64,000 bases of DNA from Pseudonocardia hierapolitana (GTDB lineage: Bacteria > Actinomycetota > Actinomycetes > Mycobacteriales > Pseudonocardiaceae): positions 2,666,001 to 2,730,000 of the forward strand of contig NZ_VIWU01000001.1 of NCBI RefSeq assembly GCF_007994075.1, written 5' to 3'. Shown here piece by piece: positions 24,178 through 32,911 of the stretch (the first letter of the stretch is position 1; every line of letters begins with the position of its first letter). The position numbers and the translations under genes are program-made. The notes under the pieces are model-generated. The model searched no databases. It was not told the origin of the DNA and saw only the letters and a list, made by a program, of their open reading frames with translations.

Positions 24178-24957
24178 CTAGGCGAGCGCGCCACGCGCGT
24201 CGAGATGTCCGGCGAGCGAGGCGGCGGCCGTCTGCAGCATCGGCACGATCCGCTCGACGGCCGCCCACGTCACTCGGGTGTCGGGTCCGGAGACCGAGAG
24301 CGCGGTGGACGCCGGGCCACCCGGCACCGCGACGGCCACGCAGCGCACGCCCAGCTCCTGCTCGGCATCGTCGACGGCGTAGCCCTGGGCGCGGATGCGC
24401 TCCAGCTCGCGCTCCAGCCGGTCCGGGTCGGTGATGGTGTGCGGGGTCTGGGCCGCCATGCCGGTGCGGGCGACCATCGCGCGGACCTCCGCGGGAGGCA
24501 ACTGGGCCAGCAGCACCTTGCCCACCCCGGTGCAGTGCACCGGCACCCGCCTGCCGACCTCGGTGAACATGCGCATCGAGTGCCGCGACGGAACCTGCGC
24601 CACGTAGACCACCGCGTCACCGTCGAGCATCGCGAGGTTGGCCGTCTCACCCACCTGGTCGACGAGCTCGGCGAGCTGCGGGCGCGCCCACTCCCCGAGC
24701 ATCCGCGACGCGGCGTCGCCCAGCCCGATCAGGCGCGGGCCCAGGGCGTACCGGCGGGACGGGAGCTGGCGGACGTACCCGGACGCCACCAGCGTGCGGA
24801 CGATGCGGTGGATGGTCGGCAGCGGCAGCCCGGACCGGGCGGCCAGCTCCGACAGCGCCACCGCGCCTCCGGCGTCGGCCATGTGCTCGAGCAGGGCGAA
24901 CGCGCGGTCGAGGGACTGCACGCCGCCGCTGCGGTCCGGCTGGGTGGCTGCGCCCAC
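24178..24957 (-). CDS. IclR-family regulator
   Basis: A 259-residue IclR protein: winged helix at about 15-75 (VALSELAARSGLPLPTIHRIVRTL) and a GAF-like effector domain (about 90-250; CTGVGKVLLAQLP, ELGVRCVAVAVPGG). IclR proteins often respond to glyoxylate, pyruvate or related acids. The gene follows a crotonase and a dicarboxylate-type permease on the same strand, opposite an aminotransferase/dehydrogenase pair. A TTCCGC-N3-GCGGAA palindrome at 27169-27183 in the divergent promoter is a plausible target. GGAGGA lies five bases before the GTG start. Confidence 0.87.
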   Translation of the reverse strand: MGAATQPDRSGGVQSLDRAFALLEHMADAGGAVALSELAARSGLPLPTIHRIVRTLVASGYVRQLPSRRYALGPRLIGLGDAASRMLGEWARPQLAELVDQVGETANLAMLDGDAVVYVAQVPSRHSMRMFTEVGRRVPVHCTGVGKVLLAQLPPAEVRAMVARTGMAAQTPHTITDPDRLERELERIRAQGYAVDDAEQELGVRCVAVAVPGGPASTALSVSGPDTRVTWAAVERIVPMLQTAAASLAGHLDARGALA

Positions 24958-25004
24958 CGTGCTCCTCCTGCGAGATCCTGGCCCTCCAGGTTAAGCGGTG
25001 ACCA

Positions 25005-25775
25005 TCACTCCCCGGTCCAGGCGGCACGCTCCTTGCGGGCGAATGCCGCGACGGCCGACGCGAAGTCCGCGCTCCCGTACACGCGCGCGACGATGTCGTC
25101 GCCGTCCGGGAGGCCGGCCCGCCGCAACCGCGCGAGCGTCTGCTTGGTGGCCCACATCGACAGCGGCGCGTGCGAGGCGAGCGTCGCGACCGTCTCCGCG
25201 AGCGTCGCATCGAGCTCGGCCGTGTCCTCCACGAGCTGGGTGACGAACCCGGCGGCGTGCGCCTCCGCCGCGTCGAGCAGGCGGGCGCGCAGCAGCACGT
25301 CCATGGCCCGGGCCCGGCCCAGGTTCGCCACCAACAGCGCGGTCGTGTCCATCGACAGGCAGTTGCCCAGCGTCCGCGCGATCGGCACCCCGAACCGGGA
25401 CACACCGGTGGCGATCCGCAGGTCGCAGGCCGCCGCGAGGGCCAGCCCGCCGCCGATGCAGTAGCCGTCCACCGCCGCGACGGTGGGCACCGCGGTGTCC
25501 TCCAGCCGCCGCAGCACCCGGGTCATCCGCTCCTCGTACTCGACGCCCGCCGCACCGTCGAAGCCCGTGAACTGGGCGATGTCGGTGCCGGAGACGAACG
25601 CCTTCCCACCGGCGCCACGCAGCACCAGCACCCGGATGTCCGGGTCGGCATCGGCCTTCTCGCAGGCGTCGTGCACGCCCTCGTACATCGCGAACGTCAG
25701 TGCGTTGTGGGCCTCGGGGCGGTTGAACGTCACCTGCAGGACAGGGCCGTCCTGCTCGACGAGGAGATCGGTCAT
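25005..25775 (-). CDS. Enoyl-CoA hydratase/isomerase (crotonase) family protein
   Basis: A 256-residue crotonase-fold protein. The oxyanion-hole segments are present (NRPEAHNALTFAMYEG, AFVSGTDIAQF and GYCIGGGLALAAACD). The region that normally carries the second catalytic glutamate reads GVPIARTLGNCLSM without an obvious Glu, so hydration may not be its reaction; isomerase, hydrolase or decarboxylase activity is possible. It starts three bases after the permease stop and is surely cotranscribed with it. The context suggests processing of a small acyl-CoA linked to glyoxylate or dicarboxylate metabolism. Confidence 0.8.
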   Translation of the reverse strand: MTDLLVEQDGPVLQVTFNRPEAHNALTFAMYEGVHDACEKADADPDIRVLVLRGAGGKAFVSGTDIAQFTGFDGAAGVEYEERMTRVLRRLEDTAVPTVAAVDGYCIGGGLALAAACDLRIATGVSRFGVPIARTLGNCLSMDTTALLVANLGRARAMDVLLRARLLDAAEAHAAGFVTQLVEDTAELDATLAETVATLASHAPLSMWATKQTLARLRRAGLPDGDDIVARVYGSADFASAVAAFARKERAAWTGE

Positions 25776-25778
25776 GCC

Positions 25779-27134
25779 CTACAGCCAACCGGGCAACACC
25801 AGCACGAGCCATGTGACGAGCGGCGCAACGACCACCATCGACATGCCCCACTGGAGCAACCGCTTGTAGACGTAGTCGCGGTGGTCCTCCGGCGAGTTCG
25901 CAACGGTGAGGGCGCCCGAGGTCGAGTACGGGCTCGAGTCGACCACCGACGAGGAGATCGCGAACGCCGTGATGACACCGACCACGCCGAGCTGCCCGCC
26001 GAGCAGCAACGGCACCGCGAGCGGGATCAGCGCGGTGAGGATGCCGGTGGTGGACGCGAACGCCGAGACGACGGCACCGATGTAGCAGAGCAACAGTGCG
26101 GAGAGCAGCGGGATGCCGAGCGCCGCCACGCCATCACCGAGCCACTCGATGGTGCCGTTCTCCTCCATCAGGCTGACGTAGGTGGCGACACCGCAGACCA
26201 GCAGCACGGTCGGCCAGGCGACCTGGGCGACGGCTCCCTTGTAGGCCGTGGGCGAGAGGAGCGAGAGCAGCACGGCCGCGGTGACGGCGAGCAGGCCGAC
26301 GTCGAGCTGGAACGCCAGTGCTCCCACCGCCAGGGCGAGGAGCACCACCAGCGTGAGCGACCGGTTGAGGTCGAGCGTGGTGACCGGCCGGCGCTCGCCC
26401 TCGGTGAACCCGGCTCCGGTGGCGCCCGTGGTCGCGCCGTTGGCCTTGGCCGCGCCGGGCCCGCCTCCCGGTGCGACCTCGGGCCCGCCGACCGGCGCGG
26501 GCTCCTCGGCGACGCGGCCGATGAGTTCCCGCCCGCCGAACAGGAAGAACATGACGACGTTGAGCAACGTGTTGAACACGAGGCTGCCGAGGAAGAGGAT
26601 CAGCGGGCTCCCGGGCAAACCGGCACCCGCCACCACGTCGTTGGTGATCCCACCGAAGATGCTGATCGGCGAGAAGCCGCCCGCCGTCGCCCCGTTGATG
26701 ATCGACAGACCCATGAGCACCGGGTTGATCCGGTGCTGCACCGCGAGGCTGAGCCCGACGGGCGCGATGATCGCGACCGCGGCCGGAACCACCGATCCGA
26801 ACGCGGTGAGCAGGGCGGTGACCGCGAACATGATCCACGGGATGAGCACGATCCGGCCGCGCACCCCGCGCACCGCCCGGTCGACCAGCCAGTCGATCGT
26901 GCCGTTGGCACGGGCGATCGCGAACAGGAACGTGACGCCGACCAGCGTCACGAACAAACCGCCGGGGAACCCGGCGACGACCCCGTCGGCGACGTCGTCC
27001 GGCGGGCCCTCCAACACGATCGTTCCGACGATGAACGCCGCGACCAGGGCGATCGCTCCGAGGTTGATCGGCAGCGTCGTGGCGATCACGAACGCGACCA
27101 CCAGCAGGAGAATCGAAATCAGGTGGATGGACAT
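25779..27134 (-). CDS. SLC13/MatC-like dicarboxylate permease
   Basis: A 451-residue transporter with about 12 membrane helices and a hydrophilic central linker rich in Gly, Pro and Ala (about 215-260). Symmetric halves carry INGATAGGFSPISIFGG and FASTTGILTALIPLAVP, typical of the ion-transporter superfamily; the N-terminal half resembles MatC-type malonate/dicarboxylate carriers. Uptake of a C2-C4 organic acid is inferred. The ATG at 27134 has an AGGA seven bases before it; a longer frame from 27176 adds a charged tail. Divergent from the aminotransferase gene. Confidence 0.75.
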   Translation of the reverse strand: MSIHLISILLLVVAFVIATTLPINLGAIALVAAFIVGTIVLEGPPDDVADGVVAGFPGGLFVTLVGVTFLFAIARANGTIDWLVDRAVRGVRGRIVLIPWIMFAVTALLTAFGSVVPAAVAIIAPVGLSLAVQHRINPVLMGLSIINGATAGGFSPISIFGGITNDVVAGAGLPGSPLILFLGSLVFNTLLNVVMFFLFGGRELIGRVAEEPAPVGGPEVAPGGGPGAAKANGATTGATGAGFTEGERRPVTTLDLNRSLTLVVLLALAVGALAFQLDVGLLAVTAAVLLSLLSPTAYKGAVAQVAWPTVLLVCGVATYVSLMEENGTIEWLGDGVAALGIPLLSALLLCYIGAVVSAFASTTGILTALIPLAVPLLLGGQLGVVGVITAFAISSSVVDSSPYSTSGALTVANSPEDHRDYVYKRLLQWGMSMVVVAPLVTWLVLVLPGWL

Positions 27135-27168
27135 GCGCACTTCCTCACGGCAGCGTTGTCGGAGGGCG

Positions 27169-27183
27169 TTCCGCATCGCGGAA
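27169..27183. promoter_or_regulatory. Candidate IclR operator in a divergent promoter
   Basis: TTCCGC-ATC-GCGGAA is a perfect 6-3-6 palindrome between the permease and aminotransferase genes. It has the shape I associate with IclR-family operators, and the only IclR gene nearby sits in the leftward operon. A -10-like TATGGT (27202-27207) follows on the plus strand. Binding has to be tested. Confidence 0.5.
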
Positions 27184-27275
27184 GTCTGATTCCGGGTGGA
27201 GTATGGTTCGGGTCACTCGGAGCGTCAACCCTCCCGACTGCGACGACGTTCGGGCAAGACGACATGGAGGTCCGC

Positions 27276-28448
27276 GTGCACATCACCGGAGGGCGTCACT
27301 TCCTGCAGATCCCCGGACCGACCAACGTGCCGGACCGGGTGCTGCGGGCGATGGCCGCACCGACGATCGACCACCGCGGACCGGAGTTCGCCGAGCTCAC
27401 CAAGGCCGTGTTGGCCGCGCTCGGCCCCGTCTTCGGCGCACGCGGGCCCGTCGTGATCTACCCGTCGTCCGGCACGGGGGCGTGGGAGGCGGCGCTGGTC
27501 AACACGCTCAGCCCCGGTGACCGGGTGCTGATGAGCGAGACCGGGCACTTCTCCACGCTCTGGTCCGAGCTCGCCGGCCGCCTCGGGCTGCAGGTCGAGG
27601 TGATCCCCGGCGACTGGCGCCACGGCGCCGACCCGGCCGAGATCGCCCGCCGCCTCACCGCCGACGAGCGGCACGAGATCAAGGCCGTCTGCGTGGTGCA
27701 CAACGAGACCTCAACGGGCGTGACGAGCCGCGTGCCCGACGTGCGGGCGGCGCTGGACTCGGTCGGCCACCCTGCGCTGCTGCTCGTCGACACGATCTCG
27801 TCGCTCGCGTCCATCGACTACCGGCACGACGAGTGGGGCGTGGACGTCACGGTCGCCGGCTCCCAGAAGGGGCTGATGCTGCCGCCGGGCCTCGCGTTCA
27901 ACGCGATCAGCGAGAAGGCCCTCGCGGCGAACCGGTCGGCCGGCCTGCCGCGCTCGTACTGGGACTGGGGTCCCATAATCGCGGCGAACGAGCGCGGGTT
28001 CTTCCCCTACACGCCGGGCACCAACCTGCTCTACGGCCTGCGTGAGGCGTGCGCGATGCTCGCCGAGGAGGGTCTGCCGAACGTCTTCGCGCGCCACCAG
28101 CGCCACGCCGCGGCCACCCGCGCCGCCGTCCGGGCGTGGGGCCTCGAGGTGCTGTGCGCCGACGAGCGGGAGCACTCCGGCTCCCTCACCGCCGTGCTCC
28201 TGCCCGACGGGCACGACGCCGACGAAGTGCGCCGGGTGATCCTCGAGAAGTTCGACATGTCACTCGGCGCGGGCCTCGGCAAGCTCACGGGCAAGATCTT
28301 CCGCATCGGCCACCTCGGCCATTTCAACGACCTGACGCTCGTCGGCACCCTCGGCGGGGTACAGATGGGTCTGCAGCTCGCCGGCGTCCCGATCAAGCCG
28401 GGGGGTGTGGAAGCGGCACTCGAGCACCTGCGGGAGGAAGCGCAATGA
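27276..28448 (+). CDS. Serine-glyoxylate/alanine-glyoxylate type aminotransferase
   Basis: A 390-residue class V PLP aminotransferase. GRHFLQIPGPTNVPDRVLRAM at the start is the hallmark of serine-glyoxylate aminotransferases; VAGSQKGLMLPPG holds the PLP lysine (Lys198). It would convert glyoxylate plus serine or alanine to glycine and the keto acid. The GTG at 27276 has GGAGG five bases upstream; the ATG at 27264 overlaps that site and is less likely. The stop overlaps the next gene by four bases. With the following dehydrogenase it can draw glycolate or similar 2-hydroxyacids through glyoxylate into glycine (inference). Confidence 0.85.
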   Translation: MHITGGRHFLQIPGPTNVPDRVLRAMAAPTIDHRGPEFAELTKAVLAALGPVFGARGPVVIYPSSGTGAWEAALVNTLSPGDRVLMSETGHFSTLWSELAGRLGLQVEVIPGDWRHGADPAEIARRLTADERHEIKAVCVVHNETSTGVTSRVPDVRAALDSVGHPALLLVDTISSLASIDYRHDEWGVDVTVAGSQKGLMLPPGLAFNAISEKALAANRSAGLPRSYWDWGPIIAANERGFFPYTPGTNLLYGLREACAMLAEEGLPNVFARHQRHAAATRAAVRAWGLEVLCADEREHSGSLTAVLLPDGHDADEVRRVILEKFDMSLGAGLGKLTGKIFRIGHLGHFNDLTLVGTLGGVQMGLQLAGVPIKPGGVEAALEHLREEAQ

Positions 28449-31378
28449 CGCTCGCAACGACCGAGCTCCAGCGGGCGCTCGACCGGGAGCTCGACGGCGA
28501 GGTCCTCTTCGACGACTACACGCGTCACCTCTTCTCCCGCGACGCCAGCATGTACGCGATCACGCCCGTCGGCGTGGTCGCGCCGCGGCACGCGGGCGAC
28601 GTCGTGACCGCGGTGCGCATCGCGGGCGAGCACGGCGTGCCCGTGCTTCCCCGGGGCGGCGGCACGAGCCTCGCCGGGCAGACCGTCGGCGAGGCACTCG
28701 TCCTCGACTTCTCGCGGCACATGAGCTCGATCGTCGAGCTCGACCCGGAGGCACGCACCGCGCGCGTGCAGCCCGGCGTCGTGCAGGACCAGCTCAACCG
28801 CGCCGCCGCGGCGCACGGGCTGATGTTCGGGCCCGACACCTCGACGTCCAACCGGGCGACGCTCGGCGGGATGATCGGCAACAACTCCGCGGGCAGCGGC
28901 TCCGTCCGGTACGGGATGACGATCGACCACGTCCGGGAGCTGGACGTCGTGCTGTCCGACGCCTCGACGGCGCGGTTCGGGCCGGTGGACGAGGCGGAAC
29001 GCGCACGCCGGGCGGCGGGCGACTCGCTCGAGGCGCGGCTGTACCGCGAGCTGCCTGCGCTCGTCGACGCGCACCGCGACGCCATCGCCACCGGGTTCCC
29101 CAAGTTCTGGCGCCGTGCCGGGGGCTACCGGCTCGATCGGCTCACCGACTCCTTCGACCTGGCCCGGTTCGTGGTCGGCTCGGAGGGCACGCTGGTCGTC
29201 GCCACCGAGGCGGTCGTCGGGCTCGTGCCCAAGCCCGCCAAGACCGTGATCGCGGTGGGGCACTTCCGCTCCACCCAGGCCGCGATCAACGCCACCGAGG
29301 ACGCGCTGTCCTGCGAGCCCGCGGCCGTGGAGCTGATGGACCGCACGATCCTGGACCTGTCGCGGTCGAAGCTCGAGTACGCCGCGCTCGGCTCGATCCT
29401 CCACGACGACCCGGACGCGCTGCTGTTCGTCTCGTTCACCGGCGACGACGCCGACGAGCTCTCGGGGCAGCTGAAGCGGCTCGACGCGGTGTGGAAGCAG
29501 CACGGCCACAGCTACCACACGCTCCTCGCCGAGACGCCCGCGCAGCAGTCGGCGCTGCTCAAGGTCCGGAAGGCGGGCCTCGGGCTGCTCATGGCCGCGA
29601 GCAGCGGTGCCAACCGGCCCGTGGCGTTCGTCGAGGACACCGCCGTCGGCCCGGACCGGCTCGCCGAGTACAGCGAGCGGTTCGCGAAGGTGCTCGACCG
29701 GCACGGCATGCGCGCGGGCTTCTACGGCCACGCCTCGGTCGGCTGCCTGCACGTGCGCCCGTTCGTCGACCTCTCCCGGCCGGAGGAGGTCGCGAAGATG
29801 CGGGCGGTGGCCGAGGAGGTCCGGGACCTGGTCGCCGAGTTCGGCGGCGCCAACTCCTCCGAGCACGGCGACGGCCTCGCCCGCAGCGAGTTCAACCGGT
29901 CGCTCTTCGGCGACGAGCTCTACGAGGCGATGCGCCGGGTCAAGGGGATCTTCGACCCGGACGGCCGGATGAACCCCGGCAAGATCGTCGATGCCCCGTC
30001 GATGACCGAGAACCTGCGGGAACCGGCCCTGCCCCCCGCTGGCCCGCTCACCACCGCGCTCGACTTCACCGTGGTGGCGGGCGGCGAGCACGGGATGCGC
30101 GGTGCCGCTGACCGGTGCCAGAACATCGGGCTCTGCCGCAAGGACGCCGCAGGCGTGATGTGCCCGTCCTACATGGCGACCCACCGGGAGGAGGACGCCA
30201 CCCGCGGCCGGGCGAACGCGCTGGTCAAGGCCCTCTCCGACCCCGACCCGCGCACCGCGCTGGGCGACGAGCGGCTGCACGAGGTGCTCGACCTGTGCCT
30301 CATGTGCAAGGCGTGCAAGAGCGAGTGCCCGCTCTCGGTGGACATGGCCACCCTCAAGGCGGAGGCCCTGCACCACAAGCACGAGACGAAGGGCATCCCG
30401 CTCCGCTCACGGGTCTTCGCGGGCATCCGAGGCCTCAACCGGCTCGGCGCGGCCAGCGCCCCGCTGGCGAACCTGCCCAACCGCGTCCCGGGGATCCGGA
30501 AGCTGATGGCACGGGCGATCGGCATCGCCCCGGAACGCCCCCTCCCGACCTTCGCGGCAGAGACGCTCCTGACGTGGTTCCACTCCCGGCGAGTTCAGGA
30601 AAGCCACATTCAGGGCTTTGCCGGCCCGGAAAGTGGCTTTCCTGAACGCCGGAGCCGGGGGCCGCTCACCTTCCTCGGCGACTCCTTCACCTCCTTCACC
30701 GAGCCCGCCATCGGGATCGCGGCCATCGAGTTGCTCGAGCTCGCCGGGTGGGACGTGCGGCTGGAGTCGAACGGGTGCTGCGGGCGGGCCGCGTTCTCCA
30801 AGGGCATGCTCGACCAGGCCAAGCGCCAGGCGTCCGGGCTCGTGGACGCGCTCGCCGGCACCGAGGGCCCGATCGCCGGCGTGGAGCCGTCCTGCGTGCT
30901 GACACTGGGCGACGAGCACCGCGCCCTGCTCGGCGCCGACGACCCCCGCGTCGCCGACGTGGCCGGCCGTGCCCGGCTCGTCGACGAACTGCTGGTCGAG
31001 GCCATCGACGACGGCGCCCTGCGGCTGCGCGAGGACGCGTGGCCCGCCGGACAGCGGATCCTCTACCACGGCCACTGCCACCAGAAGGCCGAGGTCGGCA
31101 CGGCCGCCACGGTGGCGCTGCTCTCCCGGATCCCGGGTGCCGAGGTCGTCGAGGTCGACGCCGGGTGTTGCGGCATGGCCGGCTCGTTCGGGTTCGAGGC
31201 CGAGCACTACGAGGTGTCGATGAAGGTGGGCGAGGACCGGCTGTTCCCGGCCGTCCGCGCCGAGCCGGAGGGCACGGTCATCGCCGCGACCGGCGTGTCC
31301 TGCCGCCAGCAGATCGCCCACGGAACCACCCGGGAGGCCCACCACCCCGTGGAGCTGATCCGCGCCGCCCTGGCCTGA
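28445..31378 (+). CDS. FAD- and Fe-S-containing 2-hydroxyacid dehydrogenase (YdiJ/GlcDF-like fusion)
   Basis: A 977-residue protein. An FAD-binding PCMH domain (about 40-260; PRGGGTSLAGQT, GGMIGNNSAGSGSV) is followed by the FAD-oxidase C-terminal domain (about 265-525), a 4Fe-4S ferredoxin region (RCQNIGLCRKD near 557, CLMCKACKSECP near 617) and a C-terminal CCG domain (NGCCGR near 776, AGCCGM near 906). This is the layout of E. coli YdiJ, a D-2-hydroxyglutarate dehydrogenase, and of glycolate or lactate oxidases with fused subunits. Electrons should pass to the membrane pool. Residues about 716-735 are encoded by an inserted hairpin repeat. Coupled to the aminotransferase gene. Confidence 0.85.
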   Translation: MTLATTELQRALDRELDGEVLFDDYTRHLFSRDASMYAITPVGVVAPRHAGDVVTAVRIAGEHGVPVLPRGGGTSLAGQTVGEALVLDFSRHMSSIVELDPEARTARVQPGVVQDQLNRAAAAHGLMFGPDTSTSNRATLGGMIGNNSAGSGSVRYGMTIDHVRELDVVLSDASTARFGPVDEAERARRAAGDSLEARLYRELPALVDAHRDAIATGFPKFWRRAGGYRLDRLTDSFDLARFVVGSEGTLVVATEAVVGLVPKPAKTVIAVGHFRSTQAAINATEDALSCEPAAVELMDRTILDLSRSKLEYAALGSILHDDPDALLFVSFTGDDADELSGQLKRLDAVWKQHGHSYHTLLAETPAQQSALLKVRKAGLGLLMAASSGANRPVAFVEDTAVGPDRLAEYSERFAKVLDRHGMRAGFYGHASVGCLHVRPFVDLSRPEEVAKMRAVAEEVRDLVAEFGGANSSEHGDGLARSEFNRSLFGDELYEAMRRVKGIFDPDGRMNPGKIVDAPSMTENLREPALPPAGPLTTALDFTVVAGGEHGMRGAADRCQNIGLCRKDAAGVMCPSYMATHREEDATRGRANALVKALSDPDPRTALGDERLHEVLDLCLMCKACKSECPLSVDMATLKAEALHHKHETKGIPLRSRVFAGIRGLNRLGAASAPLANLPNRVPGIRKLMARAIGIAPERPLPTFAAETLLTWFHSRRVQESHIQGFAGPESGFPERRSRGPLTFLGDSFTSFTEPAIGIAAIELLELAGWDVRLESNGCCGRAAFSKGMLDQAKRQASGLVDALAGTEGPIAGVEPSCVLTLGDEHRALLGADDPRVADVAGRARLVDELLVEAIDDGALRLREDAWPAGQRILYHGHCHQKAEVGTAATVALLSRIPGAEVVEVDAGCCGMAGSFGFEAEHYEVSMKVGEDRLFPAVRAEPEGTVIAATGVSCRQQIAHGTTREAHHPVELIRAALA
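30593..30647. repeat. Hairpin repeat inserted in frame in a coding sequence
   Basis: A 15-bp perfect inverted repeat, GTTCAGGAAAGCCAC at 30593-30607 and its complement at 30633-30647, with a 25-bp interior. It resembles the intergenic hairpin at 60345 (shared AAAGCCAC and GAAAGTGG cores). Here it codes for about 18 residues (starting VQESHIQGF) in a linker between the Fe-S and CCG domains, without breaking the frame. Confidence 0.7.
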
Positions 31379-31404
31379 CGTGCGGACGGTCCGTTCGTAC
31401 CGCT

Positions 31405-32835
31405 CTATCGGACGAGCGGGCCGTTCGTGCGGCCCGGATCGGCCCGACGCTCGAAGAGCACCTCCGGGTACTGCGCAGACGGGGCGTCGAGGAGCGGGGC
31501 GGGCAGCCCCTTCAGGTGCCTGTCGAAGAAGGCGAGCGCGTAGGCGTCGGGGATGACGCGCGCCCGGTGCGGGTCGAGGGCGCCGCTGAGGCCGAGCGGC
31601 TTCGCGAGCCACGGCGAGAAGAGCGGGAAGTCGGAGAAGTCGGCGTGGTACATCCCGGGCACCAGCACGATGTAGCCGGCACCGGGCAGCCGGTCGAAGA
31701 CCGCCCGCATGGTGCGGTGCGTCTCCTCCACGTCCGACTCGCTCCAGCCTTCGCGCCGCATGGTCCCGGCGTCGCGGCTGATCCACATCACCGGCTGGCG
31801 CAGGCCCTGCTCCACCACGTCGGCGGGCAGGAACACGTCGATGGGCAGGCAGGCCCGCACGCGGGGCTCGACCTTGCAGGTTTCGCCGGTGACGGCGCCG
31901 CCGAGCGACACCCCGAACATGCCCACGCGGTCCAGGTCAAGCCGTCCGGCCAGGACGTCGTCAGAGCGGTCGAGGTCGGTGAGCCGGTCCAGCGTGAACA
32001 CCGCGTCCTGTGCGAGGAACGGAATGACGCTGTCGATGAAGGCGCGGTCGAGCATTCGGGGATCCATGTCGACCTGCCGCCCGTCCGGGAAGGCCACGCC
32101 GGCCGCGGCGTGCGGGTGGTCGATGGCCGCGACCACGTAGCCGTGGGACACGAGCTCCTCGACCTGCGCCGTGTTGTGCTGGCGGTAGCCGCCACGGCCG
32201 TGCGAGAAGAGCAGCACGGGGTAGCGGACGTCCCCGCGGGCGACCGGCGCACCGGCGACGGCGTTGGTCCTCACCTGATCGAGGTACTCAAAGGTGGAGC
32301 CCGGCAACCGCATCAGGCGGGCCAACGGCGCGAGCGCGTGACCGTCGGCCACATACGGCGCTCGCGGTGCCGACGGGTCGTCCTCAGCCGGGTACCAGAC
32401 CTGCACGACGAGCTCGCGCCGGTCGTCCGGATCGGTGGTGAAGACGTCCGGTCGGGCGGCGTCCACCCAGTGGTAGGTCTGCGTGCCGACCGCGAACGGG
32501 CCGGTCGGGTGCGGGAACCGGAACACCGGCACCGCCAGCGGTAGGGCGATGGCCACGACCAGTGCCAGGACGCCCAGACCCACGGCCACGCCGGTGCCGG
32601 CCCGACCGCCCCGCACCCGGGTCTGCGCGGGCAAGGCCAGTGCGAGCAGCCCGCTCAGCACGTACGCCGGGATCATCTGCCAGCGCGCTCCTTCGACCAG
32701 CACCTGCGCGGCGAGCACCGGGAGCGGCAGGAGCGCGAGGGCACGGACGTGGCGCGCCCGGCCCGGCAGCCGCGCAACCAGGACGAGGAACGCGGGTACG
32801 ACGGCGGCGAGCAGACAGGCTTCGAGCGGGCGCAT
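31405..32835 (-). CDS. Membrane-anchored alpha/beta hydrolase, PAF-acetylhydrolase-like
   Basis: A 476-residue protein with four N-terminal hydrophobic segments (about 5-105) followed by an extracytoplasmic or cytoplasmic alpha/beta hydrolase domain. The nucleophile elbow is MFGVSLGG, the oxyanion strand LLFSHGRGGYRQ, and the histidine segment VPGMYHADFSDFP resembles that of PAF-acetylhydrolases (phospholipase A2 group VII). Likely an esterase or lipase. AAGGAG lies nine bases before the ATG at 32835. It is divergent from a TetR gene, with a candidate operator between, so inducible expression is expected. Substrate unknown. Confidence 0.72.
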   Translation of the reverse strand: MRPLEACLLAAVVPAFLVLVARLPGRARHVRALALLPLPVLAAQVLVEGARWQMIPAYVLSGLLALALPAQTRVRGGRAGTGVAVGLGVLALVVAIALPLAVPVFRFPHPTGPFAVGTQTYHWVDAARPDVFTTDPDDRRELVVQVWYPAEDDPSAPRAPYVADGHALAPLARLMRLPGSTFEYLDQVRTNAVAGAPVARGDVRYPVLLFSHGRGGYRQHNTAQVEELVSHGYVVAAIDHPHAAAGVAFPDGRQVDMDPRMLDRAFIDSVIPFLAQDAVFTLDRLTDLDRSDDVLAGRLDLDRVGMFGVSLGGAVTGETCKVEPRVRACLPIDVFLPADVVEQGLRQPVMWISRDAGTMRREGWSESDVEETHRTMRAVFDRLPGAGYIVLVPGMYHADFSDFPLFSPWLAKPLGLSGALDPHRARVIPDAYALAFFDRHLKGLPAPLLDAPSAQYPEVLFERRADPGRTNGPLVR

Positions 32836-32876
32836 CGGGCAGGGCTCCTTCTGGTTGACTACCGACAGCGCGTGAG

Positions 32877-32899
32877 ACTTGAGACATCGTATCCCAAGT
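32877..32899. promoter_or_regulatory. Imperfect palindrome between hydrolase and TetR genes
   Basis: An inverted repeat with ends ACTTG and CAAGT and about 16 of 20 arm positions paired, lying between the divergent hydrolase and TetR genes. It is the best operator candidate in this 76-bp region. Weaker than the other sites listed here. Confidence 0.35.
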
Positions 32900-32911
32900 T
32901 TGGAGACTGCA

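Noticed and set aside
28031..30382. 783-residue open frame antisense to the aminotransferase and dehydrogenase genes
   Set aside because: It lies opposite two well-recognised enzymes, has no family motif, and long antisense frames are expected at this GC content.
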